Notes under the pieces: generated by a model
Seen by the model: the letters and a program-made list of their open reading frames with translations, nothing else
What the model was told of the DNA's origin: nothing
The model's database searches: none
Position numbers and translations under genes: made by a program
DNA from: Lasiodiplodia sp. COLG20
Taxonomy: Eukaryota > Ascomycota > Dothideomycetes > Botryosphaeriales > Botryosphaeriaceae
Assembly: GCA_009801085.1 (NCBI GenBank)
Contig: VNWV01000009.1
Span: 672,501-736,500 of the forward strand
DNA length: 64,000 bases
Direction of reading: 5' to 3'
Shown here: piece by piece, positions 33,657 through 43,211 of the stretch
Position numbering within the stretch: position 1 is the first letter of the stretch
Layout of the letters: each line of letters opens with the position of its first letter

Positions 33657-34723
33657 ATGGCTGCCGCCGTCCACGTCTTGGATGACTACTATCTCGCCAT
33701 TACTTTGCTCATCACCGTCGCCTACCAGCTCTTTTTCTTTTCCATAGCCTACTCTCTCAAGTTCGACAAGTTGACCGACTTCGCCGGCGGCTCCAATTTC
33801 GTCCTCCTCGCCGTCATCACCCTCGCCTTCAGCCAAGACCGTGACCATGCTCGCCAGATCGTCTGCTCCGTCTTCATCATGGCCTGGGGAGCTCGTCTTT
33901 CCGCCTTCCTGCTGTTCCGCATTCTGAAGACCGGCAAAGATGACCGCTTCGACGATAAGCGCGACAAGTTTTTCCCCTTCTTGGGCTTCTGGGTCTTCCA
34001 GATGCTGTAAGTCATCCTCACGCCCCGCAGACATCACTAACATCTCTCAGCTGGGTCTGGACCGTCTCCCTGCCCGTCACTCTTCTCAATTCGCCCAACG
34101 TCACGCGCTTCCCCCAGCCCAATTTCGGTACAGCTTGCGACATTGCTGGCGTGATTATGTTTGTCATCGGCTTCACCATCGAGTCAATCTCAGACGTTCA
34201 AAAGTACCGCTTTAAAGCACGTCACGGCCGTGAGTCCATTTGCGACGTCGGCTTCTTCCGCTGGACCCGACATCCCAACTACTTCGGCGAAATCACCATC
34301 CAGTTCTCCATCTTCACCATTGCCGTCGCTCCTGCCGCCTACGGTTATGTACACGGCGGTGCCCGCCGTGCTCTCTATGCCTCAATCCTCGGGCCTTTCT
34401 TTTTGACTATCTTGTTGATGTTCGTCTCCGGATTGACGCTTCAGGAGCGCCCGGGTGCGAAGAAGCGTTATGAGAAAGGCCATCGTTGGGACGAGTACTC
34501 GCGCTATTTGAACCGCACTAGCATCCTCATTCCCTTCCCCCCGACCCTGTATGAGAGGATGCCGACATTTCTGAAACGTACCGTTTTCCTGGAATTCCCT
34601 ATATACGTCTTCGACCCAGCCAAGCACTCGCATGTCAAAAATCCGGGCGGCGGCCAGGAGTCGGACGTCGATGAGGGAAGGACCGCCAGGAGGAGTGATG
34701 AAGAGGCATTGCATGGGAATTGA
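33657..34723 (+). CDS. DUF1295 / steroid 5-alpha-reductase-like membrane protein
   Basis: DUF1295 proteins are polytopic membrane proteins related to steroid 5-alpha reductases and isoprenylcysteine methyltransferases; the substrate is mostly unknown. Two exons (33657-34006, 34051-34723) give 340 residues. Membrane helices are visible at AITLLITVAYQLFFFSIAYSL, FVLLAVITLAF, IVCSVFIMAWGARLSAFLLF, the region spanning the intron, IAGVIMFVIGFTIESI and ILGPFFLTILLMFVSGLTL. The family motif is present: FRWTRHPNYFGEITI after the CDVGFF segment, and the ending cluster ERPGAKKRYEKGHRWDEY. The charged C-terminus (ESDVDEGRTARRSDEE) is probably cytosolic. Splicing restores QML|WVWTVSL in frame. Confidence 0.88.
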
Positions 34724-35738
34724 ACTACCCGGCTCTCCTTTGGGTTTGAGAGAATTGTTTGATTGTCACATGACTGTATGAATATGAGTTGAAATGATCG
34801 CCATGGCAGTTTCCAACAATCTTTTTCTATTCTTTTTAATACTCCTCAAAGTATGTCTGCTTTTATGTGGCGATTTGGACCCAAAAGGTCGGCGTCTTAT
34901 CAAGACGAATTTTCCCGTCTACCCCAGCGTATTTAATGCAACTCGTCCAAGGTTTGCAGAATAATAATATATTGCTCTGCGTTCGCGCCAGCCACTTATG
35001 TATGAATGTGGTCTGGCTAGAGAGGGTAAAGTAAGAGAACAAACGACTCTTGGCCACCCTATTTGAGGAAAACTCGAACAACATCCAGGCGACAAGCTTT
35101 GTCCACTTAATCATACGCACTCCTATCCACAATCTTGTTTGACTTGTCGCACATGTCTTTCAGGTATGATTCAAATTATTTACCGCGTCGTTGTAAGATT
35201 CCAGTGGCCTCACTCTCGTAGCGAATATCAGACAGAAGGCCCTTCTGTGAGCTATGGCAGTGATCCGAATATCCCACTCAGACTCATTGCGACCCATAGT
35301 GCTACGCAAAATGAGAGCTGCAAGACAATGATCCACATGACTTTACTCGCGTACATTATAGCAGCTGCGGAAGACACTCCGTCAATTAATGGAATACAAT
35401 TTAAGAAACCAAGGAGCAGCGCATGCGAGCAAGATGATAAATAAATATATCCTGTTCTACAAGACTTTTTTCATCATTTTTGTCAATCCTTCTCCAACCC
35501 CGGAAAAGGAGTGACGTATGGGGCGGGGCCAGGAAAAGTGGGCTTCTCGGTTGCGGAGGTGGGAGGGGTCATCTGCAGATCGGCGGATAAGCCGGGAAAT
35601 CACTTTGACAAATTTGAGATTTTTTCCCCTACGTAGTTCTTGATTCCATTCTTGTGGTGGTAGCGGCGTCGGCAATACTGGGGAGTGTATATCTGAAACC
35701 TTACTTGCAAACGTTGGTAAGAACTCCCCGGCCAGGAT
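34724..35738. other. convergent intergenic region, moderately AT-rich
   Basis: Stops are frequent in all frames. Short frames at 34863-35132 (-) and 35139-35444 (+) show no family features. I see no gene. Confidence 0.5.
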
Positions 35739-36880
35739 TTAAGCCAGACCTAAGATACCCTTCTCCTCTTTGCGCTTGGGGGCGATATCGAGTGCGTGGA
35801 TGGCATTACCGACTTTCACTTTGACGACGTCGAATCTGACGCTCATCTGCGAAACATCTTGCTTCATCAGGTAGGATATATCTTCTACTCCTGACAGCTC
35901 TCGGAGCTCAGCAGGAGGCGGCTCAAGGCTCCACGCGAGACTGACGTGGAAGGTATTGGAACGATCATCCTTTTTGTTAACAAAGCCTTTCGCGTCTTCT
36001 TCGTCCTCAGTGGTAGTAGTGGCTCCCCAGCCACCGGTCATATCCACGCCCTCCCCATGCTGCTGGTCCTCAGCATAAAGCTCTGGATAGCCGAACCTCT
36101 TTGCGGCCTGGTTAGCCGCCAGGAGCAGACGGTTCAATTCATCGTTTGGCGGGCGGCGCATGCCTAGCACCAGGAACCAGCGCGAACGGTCGAAGTTAGG
36201 CACCCATTTCAAGCCGTCGAAGCGTGCATCGAAGGGGCGGGTGCTGCTGCGGCGGAGATTCGTAGCCAGTGCATCCAGAAACGGGGCGCGTGAGTCCGTC
36301 GGCAGCGGCAGAGTCCGCGAAAGCGACACGTGCAGCGGTGCGGGCGTGGACAGGGGCGTCAGGAGCGAGCTGTGCACGGTTTGCAGCTGGGGAGCGCCCG
36401 TCGCCTCATTGCTCGGGGAGGTGTGGAAGTGGAGCGCGACAGCTCGTTCCACGGCGGAGAGAAGCGACTGGAGCGTGCGAGATTCTGCGGCATTTGGGTG
36501 CCCTCGAGGCGCCTTCAGTTAGCCGGGGAGATATGATTGACACGAGATTGGCCGGGCTGCAAAAATAGCCAAAGATAGTGGCCTGATGTCATGGCGACAT
36601 TCTCGGCGCGCAACGGGCGTAACTTACACTCCAGGTAGACGTGCGAAGGCCAATGGCCGTCCATGTGCGGGATGGCGCGCTTCCGGCCGCCGTGCAGGGC
36701 GGGATCGTCGTGTGTGCTCTGCCGGGCGTTGGTTGCATAGAGGTCGAGGAAGGCCTGGGGCAGCGGCGGCAGGGATTCCGGAGGGCTGCGGCAGTTGGCG
36801 GAGCGCTTGGTTCGTTTGGCGGGCGGCAGAGCGTCCTGCTCAGCCTCCGACTCGGAATCGGAATAGGCGACAAGCGGCAT
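35739..36880 (-). CDS. USB1: U6 snRNA phosphodiesterase Usb1 (2H phosphoesterase)
   Basis: Usb1 trims the 3' oligo(U) tail of U6 snRNA and leaves a terminal phosphate. Two exons (36880-36628, 36502-35739) give 338 residues. The start MPLVAYSDSESE is the usual fungal opening. Exon 1 ends at HVYLE, and the Trp85 codon is split by the intron (T|GG), giving WHPNAAESRTLQSLLSAVE. The two catalytic HxS motifs are HVSLSR (His142) and HVSLAW (His270), both needed for the 2H fold. A Lys/Arg-rich N-terminal patch (PPAKRTKR) fits nuclear location. A longer open frame upstream begins with GTG and is not used. The gene is divergent from PAL1. Confidence 0.93.
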
Positions 36881-37194
36881 GGCGTCGAGTCTGGACCGCG
36901 CAATGATGGACGTTGGGAGGGACAGAGGGTCTTGAGCCGCGGCGGAACGGTGCTGCCGGAGTCGGGCGGCGATCGACACTTAGGTAGCGACGTCACCCCA
37001 ATGACGCAGGGCCTTGCCGCAGTCCACTTACGCGTACCCTTCTGGGCAGTGCCTGCTGCTGTCGAACAAATCAGCAGTCAAATGCACCGCAAGCCCGCAG
37101 CTTCTCCTCCCCTCTCTCTCTCCACTCTCCCCCCCTCTGCCTTTCGCTCGTCTCTGCAAACAATTCCTTGATTACGAGCTCGATACCCGCCAAA
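36881..37194. promoter_or_regulatory. divergent promoter region, USB1 / PAL1
   Basis: 314 bp separate the start codons. A CT-rich tract (37103-37150) precedes the PAL1 ATG, as expected of a fungal core promoter. No factor site was identified. Confidence 0.4.
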
Positions 37195-38514
37195 ATGGAA
37201 CCAAACAAAGCGGACGCCAAAGCCGTAAGCTCCCGCCGCCGAAATCCCGCGTGACAACAGCATACTCACTCTCGCCTAGGCTCAGAAGTATCTTATCGAC
37301 CCTCTGATTGCGCCTGATCCCAGCGACGAGACCGGTCCAGGAACCCATTTCCGTTCAACTTTTGGCCCACAACCCTCTAGCACCAGTCTGCCGCCGCCTC
37401 CGCCCTACTCGCCTCCCAAGGAAGCTTCTCTGCAGAGCCGGCAATCCACTGGCGCCTCTACCAACCCCTTCCGCAAGTCTTCGGTCGGCTCCAAGGACGC
37501 AAGCCGCGCCTCCAGCCACCGCATCAGCGGCAGTGGTTACCCCACGCCCCCATCGTCTGCCAGCCCACGTCGCTCGAGTTTCCAGCACCGTGAGGAGGCG
37601 TTTGCGTCGTACAACTCGTCACCACGGTCCCGCCGCAGCGGCAGCCACGGAAGCCACCAAAGCTCCTCGCCTAGAAAGGCAGAGATTCAAGGTAGGCCCC
37701 GTCGCAGCAGCTCGCTGCGGGAACGTTACCCTGGTGACAAGTCTGTCCATCCACTAGACCAGTTGAAGCGCGAGGAGAAGCTCGCCCGCCGCTCTCCCCA
37801 TCTCAACAAACGTCACCTCCCGGGACCGGACACGATCGATCGTTTGGACTCCATCAACGGCAAGTACCACCACGAGGGCCCGTACGACGCTGCACTGTTG
37901 GCACGCAACACTTCCTGGGATACCAGCCCGCTTGCTGCCTTGCAGGACTCCAACGCTGAGGCAATCAAGGCAACGCCTGAAGAGAATGTGAAGAATGCCG
38001 TGGAGAGACACCATCCGCTCGATGGCGTTGCTATCGTCCCGCCTGGCATGACCGATCGTTTTGGCCGAAAGTACGACTATGAGGAGGGGGATGACATGAT
38101 GATCCACAATGGTGGTAACTTCAGGCGCTGGCCTGGTATTGTAAGTCCATTGCTTGCTGTAGCCTAACCACTCTCACTGACGTTTCACAGACCTATCACC
38201 CCAACGACATCAAGGGCAAAGGCGAGCCCACCTACTCCATTGACGAAGCTATGAAAAGACACAAGATCAGCGGAAAGGCCGACGGCATTGAAATGACCTC
38301 ACGTCCTCGCAACAAGTCAGATGTCGGTCCTCAGTACAACGGCCCCTACCCGGATCCCGATGGCACCGGTTATGTAGGCGAGCAACGCTTCAACGACTGG
38401 TTGACCCCCGACAGCGGCGTGTCCCGCAGCCGCTCTACTGGCCACAAAATGACCGATGGTTTGAAGAAGAGACTCGGAAGCATCCGTCGGAAGCACAAGG
38501 AGAGAGCTGACTAA
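37195..38514 (+). CDS. PAL1: Pal1-family cell-morphology protein
   Basis: Pal1 proteins are membrane- and clathrin-associated factors for endocytosis and polarised growth in fungi. Three exons (37195-37224, 37280-38140, 38191-38514) give 404 residues; the first is 30 nt (MEPNKADAKA). The N-terminal half is Ser/Pro/Arg-rich and disordered (PPPPPYSPPKE, RRSGSHGSHQSSSPRK). The conserved core starts at HPLDQLKREEKLARRSPHL and includes DTIDRLDSINGKYHHEGPYDA, the Pal1 signature, then NGGNFRRWPGI|TYHPNDIKGKGEP across intron 2. The C-terminus is Lys/Arg-rich (KRLGSIRRKHKERAD). Both introns are phase 0. It has no membrane segment. Confidence 0.92.
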
Positions 38515-38870
38515 GCTCATTCACAAAGCTCTTTTCCGGTTTTGTCACTCTTGTTTGTTTTGTAGGATATGGCTAAGAAAGCGCATGGCCAAGAAAGCCA
38601 CGGGAATTTGTATCAATACATCACGACTACTCATGACAACGGTATATTAGACAGCGGGTAATCACGGATTAGAAAGATCGCCGCGGGATATAAATTGGAA
38701 TACAGGCATTGCCGTGCTATTGAAAGTTGGTTTCTGGCTTGAATTCATGTTGAGTGTGTCACGGTGCGTCTGACAAGACTTGATGTAAGACGAGACATTA
38801 GGACGCTTGATGGGATCATAATCAGCAAGAAAATGCACTGGCACTAAAGCTTTAGGCAAGGAATTGCTGG
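38515..38870. other. intergenic, left flank of the transposon
   Basis: This is the 3' flank of PAL1 up to the left terminal repeat. Nothing coding is seen. Confidence 0.5.
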
Positions 38871-38916
38871 CAGGCTTGTGGACACGGAAGTTCGGAGTTT
38901 CACCGGCCACGAGATC
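38871..38916 (+). repeat. left terminal inverted repeat (46 bp)
   Basis: It begins caggcttgtggacacggaag and ends gagatc. It is the exact reverse complement of 40272-40317. Confidence 0.93.
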
Positions 38917-38985
38917 TTGTCCGCCCTTTGCAGCGCACCCCTGCCAATCTGTGACACGATCCCACCCTCGTGCATCAACACAACA

Positions 38986-40158
38986 ATGGATGCACGCAAC
39001 AAGCAGATACGCCCCATCACTCCTGATCCACCAGGCAATCCAGCTGGCACTCATGAGTACCACAAAGAGTACAGCACGCCCCAGAAGGCCGCCTTTCGCC
39101 ACGCTGTCTGGAGCGAAAGACAGCGGCCAAAAAAGCAACGAAAGACAGTCCTACAGCTCTGCAAAATACACAAGGTCTCGGAGTCATCTGCGTACGATAT
39201 CCTCAAGGACGATTCTGCCAGGCGGCGAGGCAGATTCGCTCGTGTTGGACCGGCATTCATGCTAGCAGGCAAACTACTTACCGGTATTTTACTTTGGATT
39301 ACCTTCTCATTTGAAAGGCGAGCAATGGACCTTATATCTGTTATTCAGAACCTCGATCTTCGCAATCCACAGACGAATAAATTTATTAGTACTCGTACGC
39401 TCCGGCGAGCGCTCGCCAGGCGTAGCTATCACCGCTGCAAGTCATGCTGGAAACGCTATATTAATCCAACTACCCAACAAAACCGTATCCATTTCGCAGA
39501 GAACCACCTTAATTGGGAGGAGGAGTGGAAGTTTATTCATTTCTCTGACGAAACCCACTTTGCAGTTGGTCAAGAGAATAAAATGTGGGTAACCAGATCG
39601 CCAGATGAAAGACACGAACCGGATTGCCAGCAATATAAGTCACCAAAGAATCCAACAACACTACACTTTTGGACAGCAGTTGGCTACAATTTCAAGACCG
39701 AGTTATATTTATATTGGGACCAAGAGGGAGCTGGCAATTTGGACTACACCACCTACGAGGAGATTCTTAACAAGATATATCTTCCAGAACTTACGAAGAT
39801 GAAGGACCTCTGGGCTAGCACGCACCAGCAGGCGTGGATTACGCTAGAGGAGGATGGCGACTCAGCGCATGGGCATAGCAACCAGTCCAACCCGGTTAAA
39901 ACGTTCAAGGAGGACCATGGCATTCGCTACTATAAGAACTGCCCATACTCACCCGACTTCTCACCCATTGAAAATGTATGGAGGATGCTTAAGCAGCGAG
40001 TCCGCAAGGCACGCTGCAGCAGCCAGGAGGAGCTACTACGAGAGATTCAGTACCAGTGGAGGCAGATTACGCAAGATGAGATTAACAGGCTCATCTTGAC
40101 CATGCCAGACCGAATGCATGCGTGTTTGGACCGGCACGGCAAGGCAACACAGTATTAG
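38986..40158 (+). CDS. Tc1/mariner-type DDE transposase
   Basis: The 390-residue frame starts at ATG 38986 (MDARNKQIR) and ends with a TAG 113 bp before the right repeat; an upstream GTG inside the left repeat is not a likely start. The N-terminus has a helix-turn-helix-like region (KTVLQLCKIHKVSESSAYDIL), then FISTRTLRRALARRSYH, as in Tc1-type DNA-binding domains. The DDE catalytic core reads HFSDETHF (Asp188), LEEDGDSAHG (Asp290) and SPDFSPIENVWRMLK (Glu329). By my count 38 residues lie between the second Asp and the Glu, giving a DD38E triad, whereas Tc1 has 34. No intron is needed. The intact frame suggests a recently active copy. Confidence 0.9.
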   Translation: MDARNKQIRPITPDPPGNPAGTHEYHKEYSTPQKAAFRHAVWSERQRPKKQRKTVLQLCKIHKVSESSAYDILKDDSARRRGRFARVGPAFMLAGKLLTGILLWITFSFERRAMDLISVIQNLDLRNPQTNKFISTRTLRRALARRSYHRCKSCWKRYINPTTQQNRIHFAENHLNWEEEWKFIHFSDETHFAVGQENKMWVTRSPDERHEPDCQQYKSPKNPTTLHFWTAVGYNFKTELYLYWDQEGAGNLDYTTYEEILNKIYLPELTKMKDLWASTHQQAWITLEEDGDSAHGHSNQSNPVKTFKEDHGIRYYKNCPYSPDFSPIENVWRMLKQRVRKARCSSQEELLREIQYQWRQITQDEINRLILTMPDRMHACLDRHGKATQY

Positions 40159-40271
40159 TGGAACTCAACACCATGAATTTCTTCATACAAAATATCGTGT
40201 ACATGCGTGGTGATCACTGCAGTGGAGATGAAAGTCGTTGGTGCTGCGAAATTTGGTGAGGATCGCACGAG

Positions 40272-40317
40272 GATCTCGTGGCCGGTGAAACTCCGAACTT
40301 CCGTGTCCACAAGCCTG
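40272..40317 (-). repeat. right terminal inverted repeat (46 bp)
   Basis: It is the exact reverse complement of the left repeat at 38871-38916. The element ends with aagcctg, then flanking ctgg. Confidence 0.93.
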
Positions 40318-41613
40318 CTGGCTAAAAAAAGTCTGCGACTGCTTAATAACACACCGCACTATTTTTCATCCCTTGCATCTGTATTCATTAGCGACTACGA
40401 GGTTAACCTCCTGTTAGCGCAGTGCAGAACATAGGCTGTGAGATATCGTGGAGAATAGGAATACACGGTTTATTACATCAACGAGCTGTGGTCTTTTTAA
40501 GGTCACCGAAACTACTACACACTGAAATGCACTGAATTAGAAGCTAGTTAGACAGTAGTAGTTGTTTTTTGCCCATGTTCTCATCCATTTCTGATTTTTA
40601 AGTCTACACACCTTAAGTGAATGACGAACCCAGTCCTAATACACCGAGGGGCGCCGTTGTCTACTAGATTGTTGCGTGTTTCGAAAATATTAGAATTGAA
40701 AGGGCTGATGAAGTGAGATGATGTTGATATCACCACCTTGAGTTGTGGTCTGGGTTGTCGATTTGGGGTTGCTGTCATTGACACGAATAGTCGTCGGAGC
40801 TGCTGGGGGAGTCGAACCTGTCCAGAAAGATATGGGTAGCTTGGTACTAGGGGCCGATTCGAACAATCCACATCGAAAGTAAATAAATATTAGTGAGGGC
40901 TTACTAGCCGTGGGTCAAGAGAAAAGTCGGAAGGTAAAAAGCTGAAGTTTCCTAAGCCTTCTGTGCCCTAAGTCTCAGTAGGCGTTGCTTAAGTGAGGCA
41001 TCGAGAAAGGGGGAGCGCCGATATAAATTGAAAATTCATCAGAAGGGTTGTTGGAATGCGAGGCGACTTTCAACGCTGCTGAATGATAGCTGTATGACGT
41101 AGTTGAAGTTCGCGCTCGTATGTTGGAGGCCGTCGTCCGCAAGCTCCCCCCAAACTCCCGCGAGAAGTGTAGCACAACATGTTTTTCGGGCGGGAGACTC
41201 TCATGGAGGACCTCGCTTGCATCTCTTTTTGCCTGTGGCTATTGGCCTAGATATTTCGCACCTGGAATGAGGCTGGAGTGAGATGAAGTGGACTGAACTT
41301 GATTCTTGAAGGACAAAGAGAGTTTTAACGTAAGGAAAGGGGGACGAAGGAATGGTGGAGCTTCTTGATTTAGTTACCTGCTAAAGTCTGGAAGGAGTGG
41401 GAGCCTGGGCCCTATTAAAGCGGAATTCACGATATCATGTCGCCAGAAAACTGGTAACTGTGGAGTTTCTCGAACACTCATTCATGCGCTGTCTAAGATC
41501 AACTAAGAAGCTATCTGCACAATCGATTTCTACAGTGAGCCTGAAATTCATCGGGAAGACCTATCTGGAGGTAGCGACAGACGCGGCTATTCCCTTATAT
41601 TCACAGAGATCAT
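40318..41613. other. convergent-side intergenic region right of the transposon
   Basis: AT-rich sequence runs from the transposon to the cysteine synthase stop. Small frames at 40581-40871, 40975-41175 and 41397-41840 have no family signals; the last overlaps true exons antisense. A box-B-like GTTCGACTCC on the - strand near 40810 has no matching tRNA structure. Confidence 0.5.
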
Positions 41614-43023
41614 TTATGCATTCAATACGCTCTGAATGCTCAGTCCCTCCTCGTTGCCGACCGCACCCGCCTTGGCCCAGAACTTGCTTAGATGTCTCGT
41701 ACCACTGCCGACTTGTTAGCGCAATAGTTCCTGGTGAAAAACCGCTCAGATCATACCTGTCACACAAAAGGGTGCACAACCTGTGGCCGGGGCCCATTTG
41801 TAAAGCGAGCTTCGTCACGGCCACGCCTAATAGCCTGTAAGTTTTGTACAAAATAAGTGTTGAAGGGAAGACTTACAATTCACCGCGCTGCTGCTTCCGA
41901 TGAAGATTCCATCCTTCTCGACCAACCATCTGGCCATGGCCATGGCCTGCTCATCTGTAACCCGGATGGCGTCGTCGACCAATGCTCGGCCCGCTTCGAA
42001 GTTGTGTGTCACGCGGTTGATGCCAACGCCCTCAACGATGGTATCGACTTGGTGCCTTCTCCTGGTGCCTTCTCTCTCTTTAGGGTCGAACATGACGCCG
42101 TATTTGACCCTGTTGAAGAGGCCACTGCCCTGTGGATCTGCCAGAACGACCTTTAGCTTGGGGAGGCGGGGCTTCAGGAAAAGCGCCACGCCAGAGATAG
42201 TCCCACCGGTGCCAGCACCGGCGACGAACGCATCGAGCTTCCGTCCAGTTTGCTCATAGATCTCCGGGCCAGTGCCTTCATAGTGGGCGCGCCAGTTGGC
42301 ATCTGTCTCGAATTGGTCGGCGAAGATACCTCTGCCGGGCTTGTTCGGGTTGTTGGTGTGCTCAAGAGCCCTCGCGCGAGCCTTGTTGACGAACTGGTTC
42401 TGGTCGACGATAGGAGCCGGACGAACACGCTCCACCTCGGCTCCCAGCCTCAGCAGGAGGTCCGACTTCTCCAGCGCAACGTCGTCGGGCATGCAGATGT
42501 GAGCGAGATAACCGCGTGCGCGGCAGATTGCGGCGAGCGAGATGCCAGTGCTTCCGACGGTGCCCTCGTAAACCATGTCTCCCGAGTTTGGGGTCAAGAG
42601 GCCCTCGTCTTCGGCCATGTTGATGATGCTGAGCGCGACGCGGTCCTTGGGGCTGTTGCCGGCGCCATTGAGGAACTCGGCCTTGGCCAGGATCTCGCAG
42701 CCAGTTGCCTCGGACAAGGACTTGATTTTGATGAGCGGGGTGTTGCCGATGCAGCCTTCAATGCCCTCTGCGATGTCTTCGATGGGGTCGGACGGGTCAA
42801 GATTTATGGTATTGTCTTTGAGCTCGACCTGGTGGGCAGTGCGGAGAGACCAGAGGGAAGCCCTGTGATCCAGGCGCCTGAGCCGTGGCTTCTGCTGCTC
42901 CTTTGCAGCTCTATAGCGGCGCTCGAGGTCGGGATAAACATCTTTGTAGCCCAGTGTCAGGAGGACGCCGGCGACGAAGGCGCCGCCAATCCACCAGTGG
43001 ACCCGGTGGTTCTGGCTGTCCAT
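41614..43023 (-). CDS. PLP-dependent cysteine synthase with N-terminal membrane anchor
   Basis: Cysteine synthase makes cysteine from O-acetylserine and sulfide. Three exons (43023-41877, 41826-41757, 41704-41614) give 435 residues. Residues 10-25 (WWIGGAFVAGVLLTLGY) form a likely membrane anchor, as in fungal membrane-attached cysteine synthase 2. The PLP lysine is in GAGNSPKDRVAL (Lys126), the phosphate loop is EGTVGSTGIS, and TPLIKIKSLS precedes it. The downstream motif GAGTGGTISGVA and the ending GPGHRLCTLLCDSGTRHLSKFW match the family. Introns 2 and 3 only give this ending when the acceptors at 41827 and 41705 are used. The family lysine motif is usually NPxGSxKDR; here the preceding residues differ. 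The gene is divergent from the NDUFAF7-like gene with 188 bp between starts. Confidence 0.9.
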
Positions 43024-43211
43024 GCTCTTGCCGAGTCACGACATGCACATTACCGTGGGAGTTTGCGCAGGATCCGGACCGCAGCGGTCTCGGAGTGACG
43101 TGCAGGCTGTGGCTGGTGGGCTGTGGCGGCACTAGCCACGCGCGTTTGACGCGGAGCTGGACAGCACGCGGCCGCTTGTCGCCCTCGACCCTGTCCCCTC
43201 CCCCGCCAGCC

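Larger units (their letters stand above)
38871..40317 (+). mobile_element. Tc1/mariner-like DNA transposon, apparently complete
   Basis: The 1447-bp element is bounded by 46-bp terminal inverted repeats (38871-38916 and 40272-40317) that match at every base by my comparison. It carries one transposase gene without stops or frameshifts. The insertion flanks do not show the TA duplication expected of the superfamily; instead GCTGGC occurs at both ends (38866-38871 and 40317-40322, sharing the terminal base of the repeat). It lies between PAL1 and the cysteine synthase gene and interrupts no recognisable gene. Confidence 0.88.

Noticed and set aside
36880..36979. N-terminal extension of USB1 beginning MSIAARLRQHR
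   Set aside because: The codon is GTG, and the normal fungal start MPLVxYSDSE occurs at 36880.
38878..38985. GTG-initiated extension of the transposase into the left terminal repeat
   Set aside because: GTG is not a usual start in fungal nuclear genes, and the extension lies in and just after the repeat.
40780..40880. Possible tRNA on the - strand from a box-B-like GTTCGACTCC
   Set aside because: No matching A box or acceptor stem and poor T-stem pairing.
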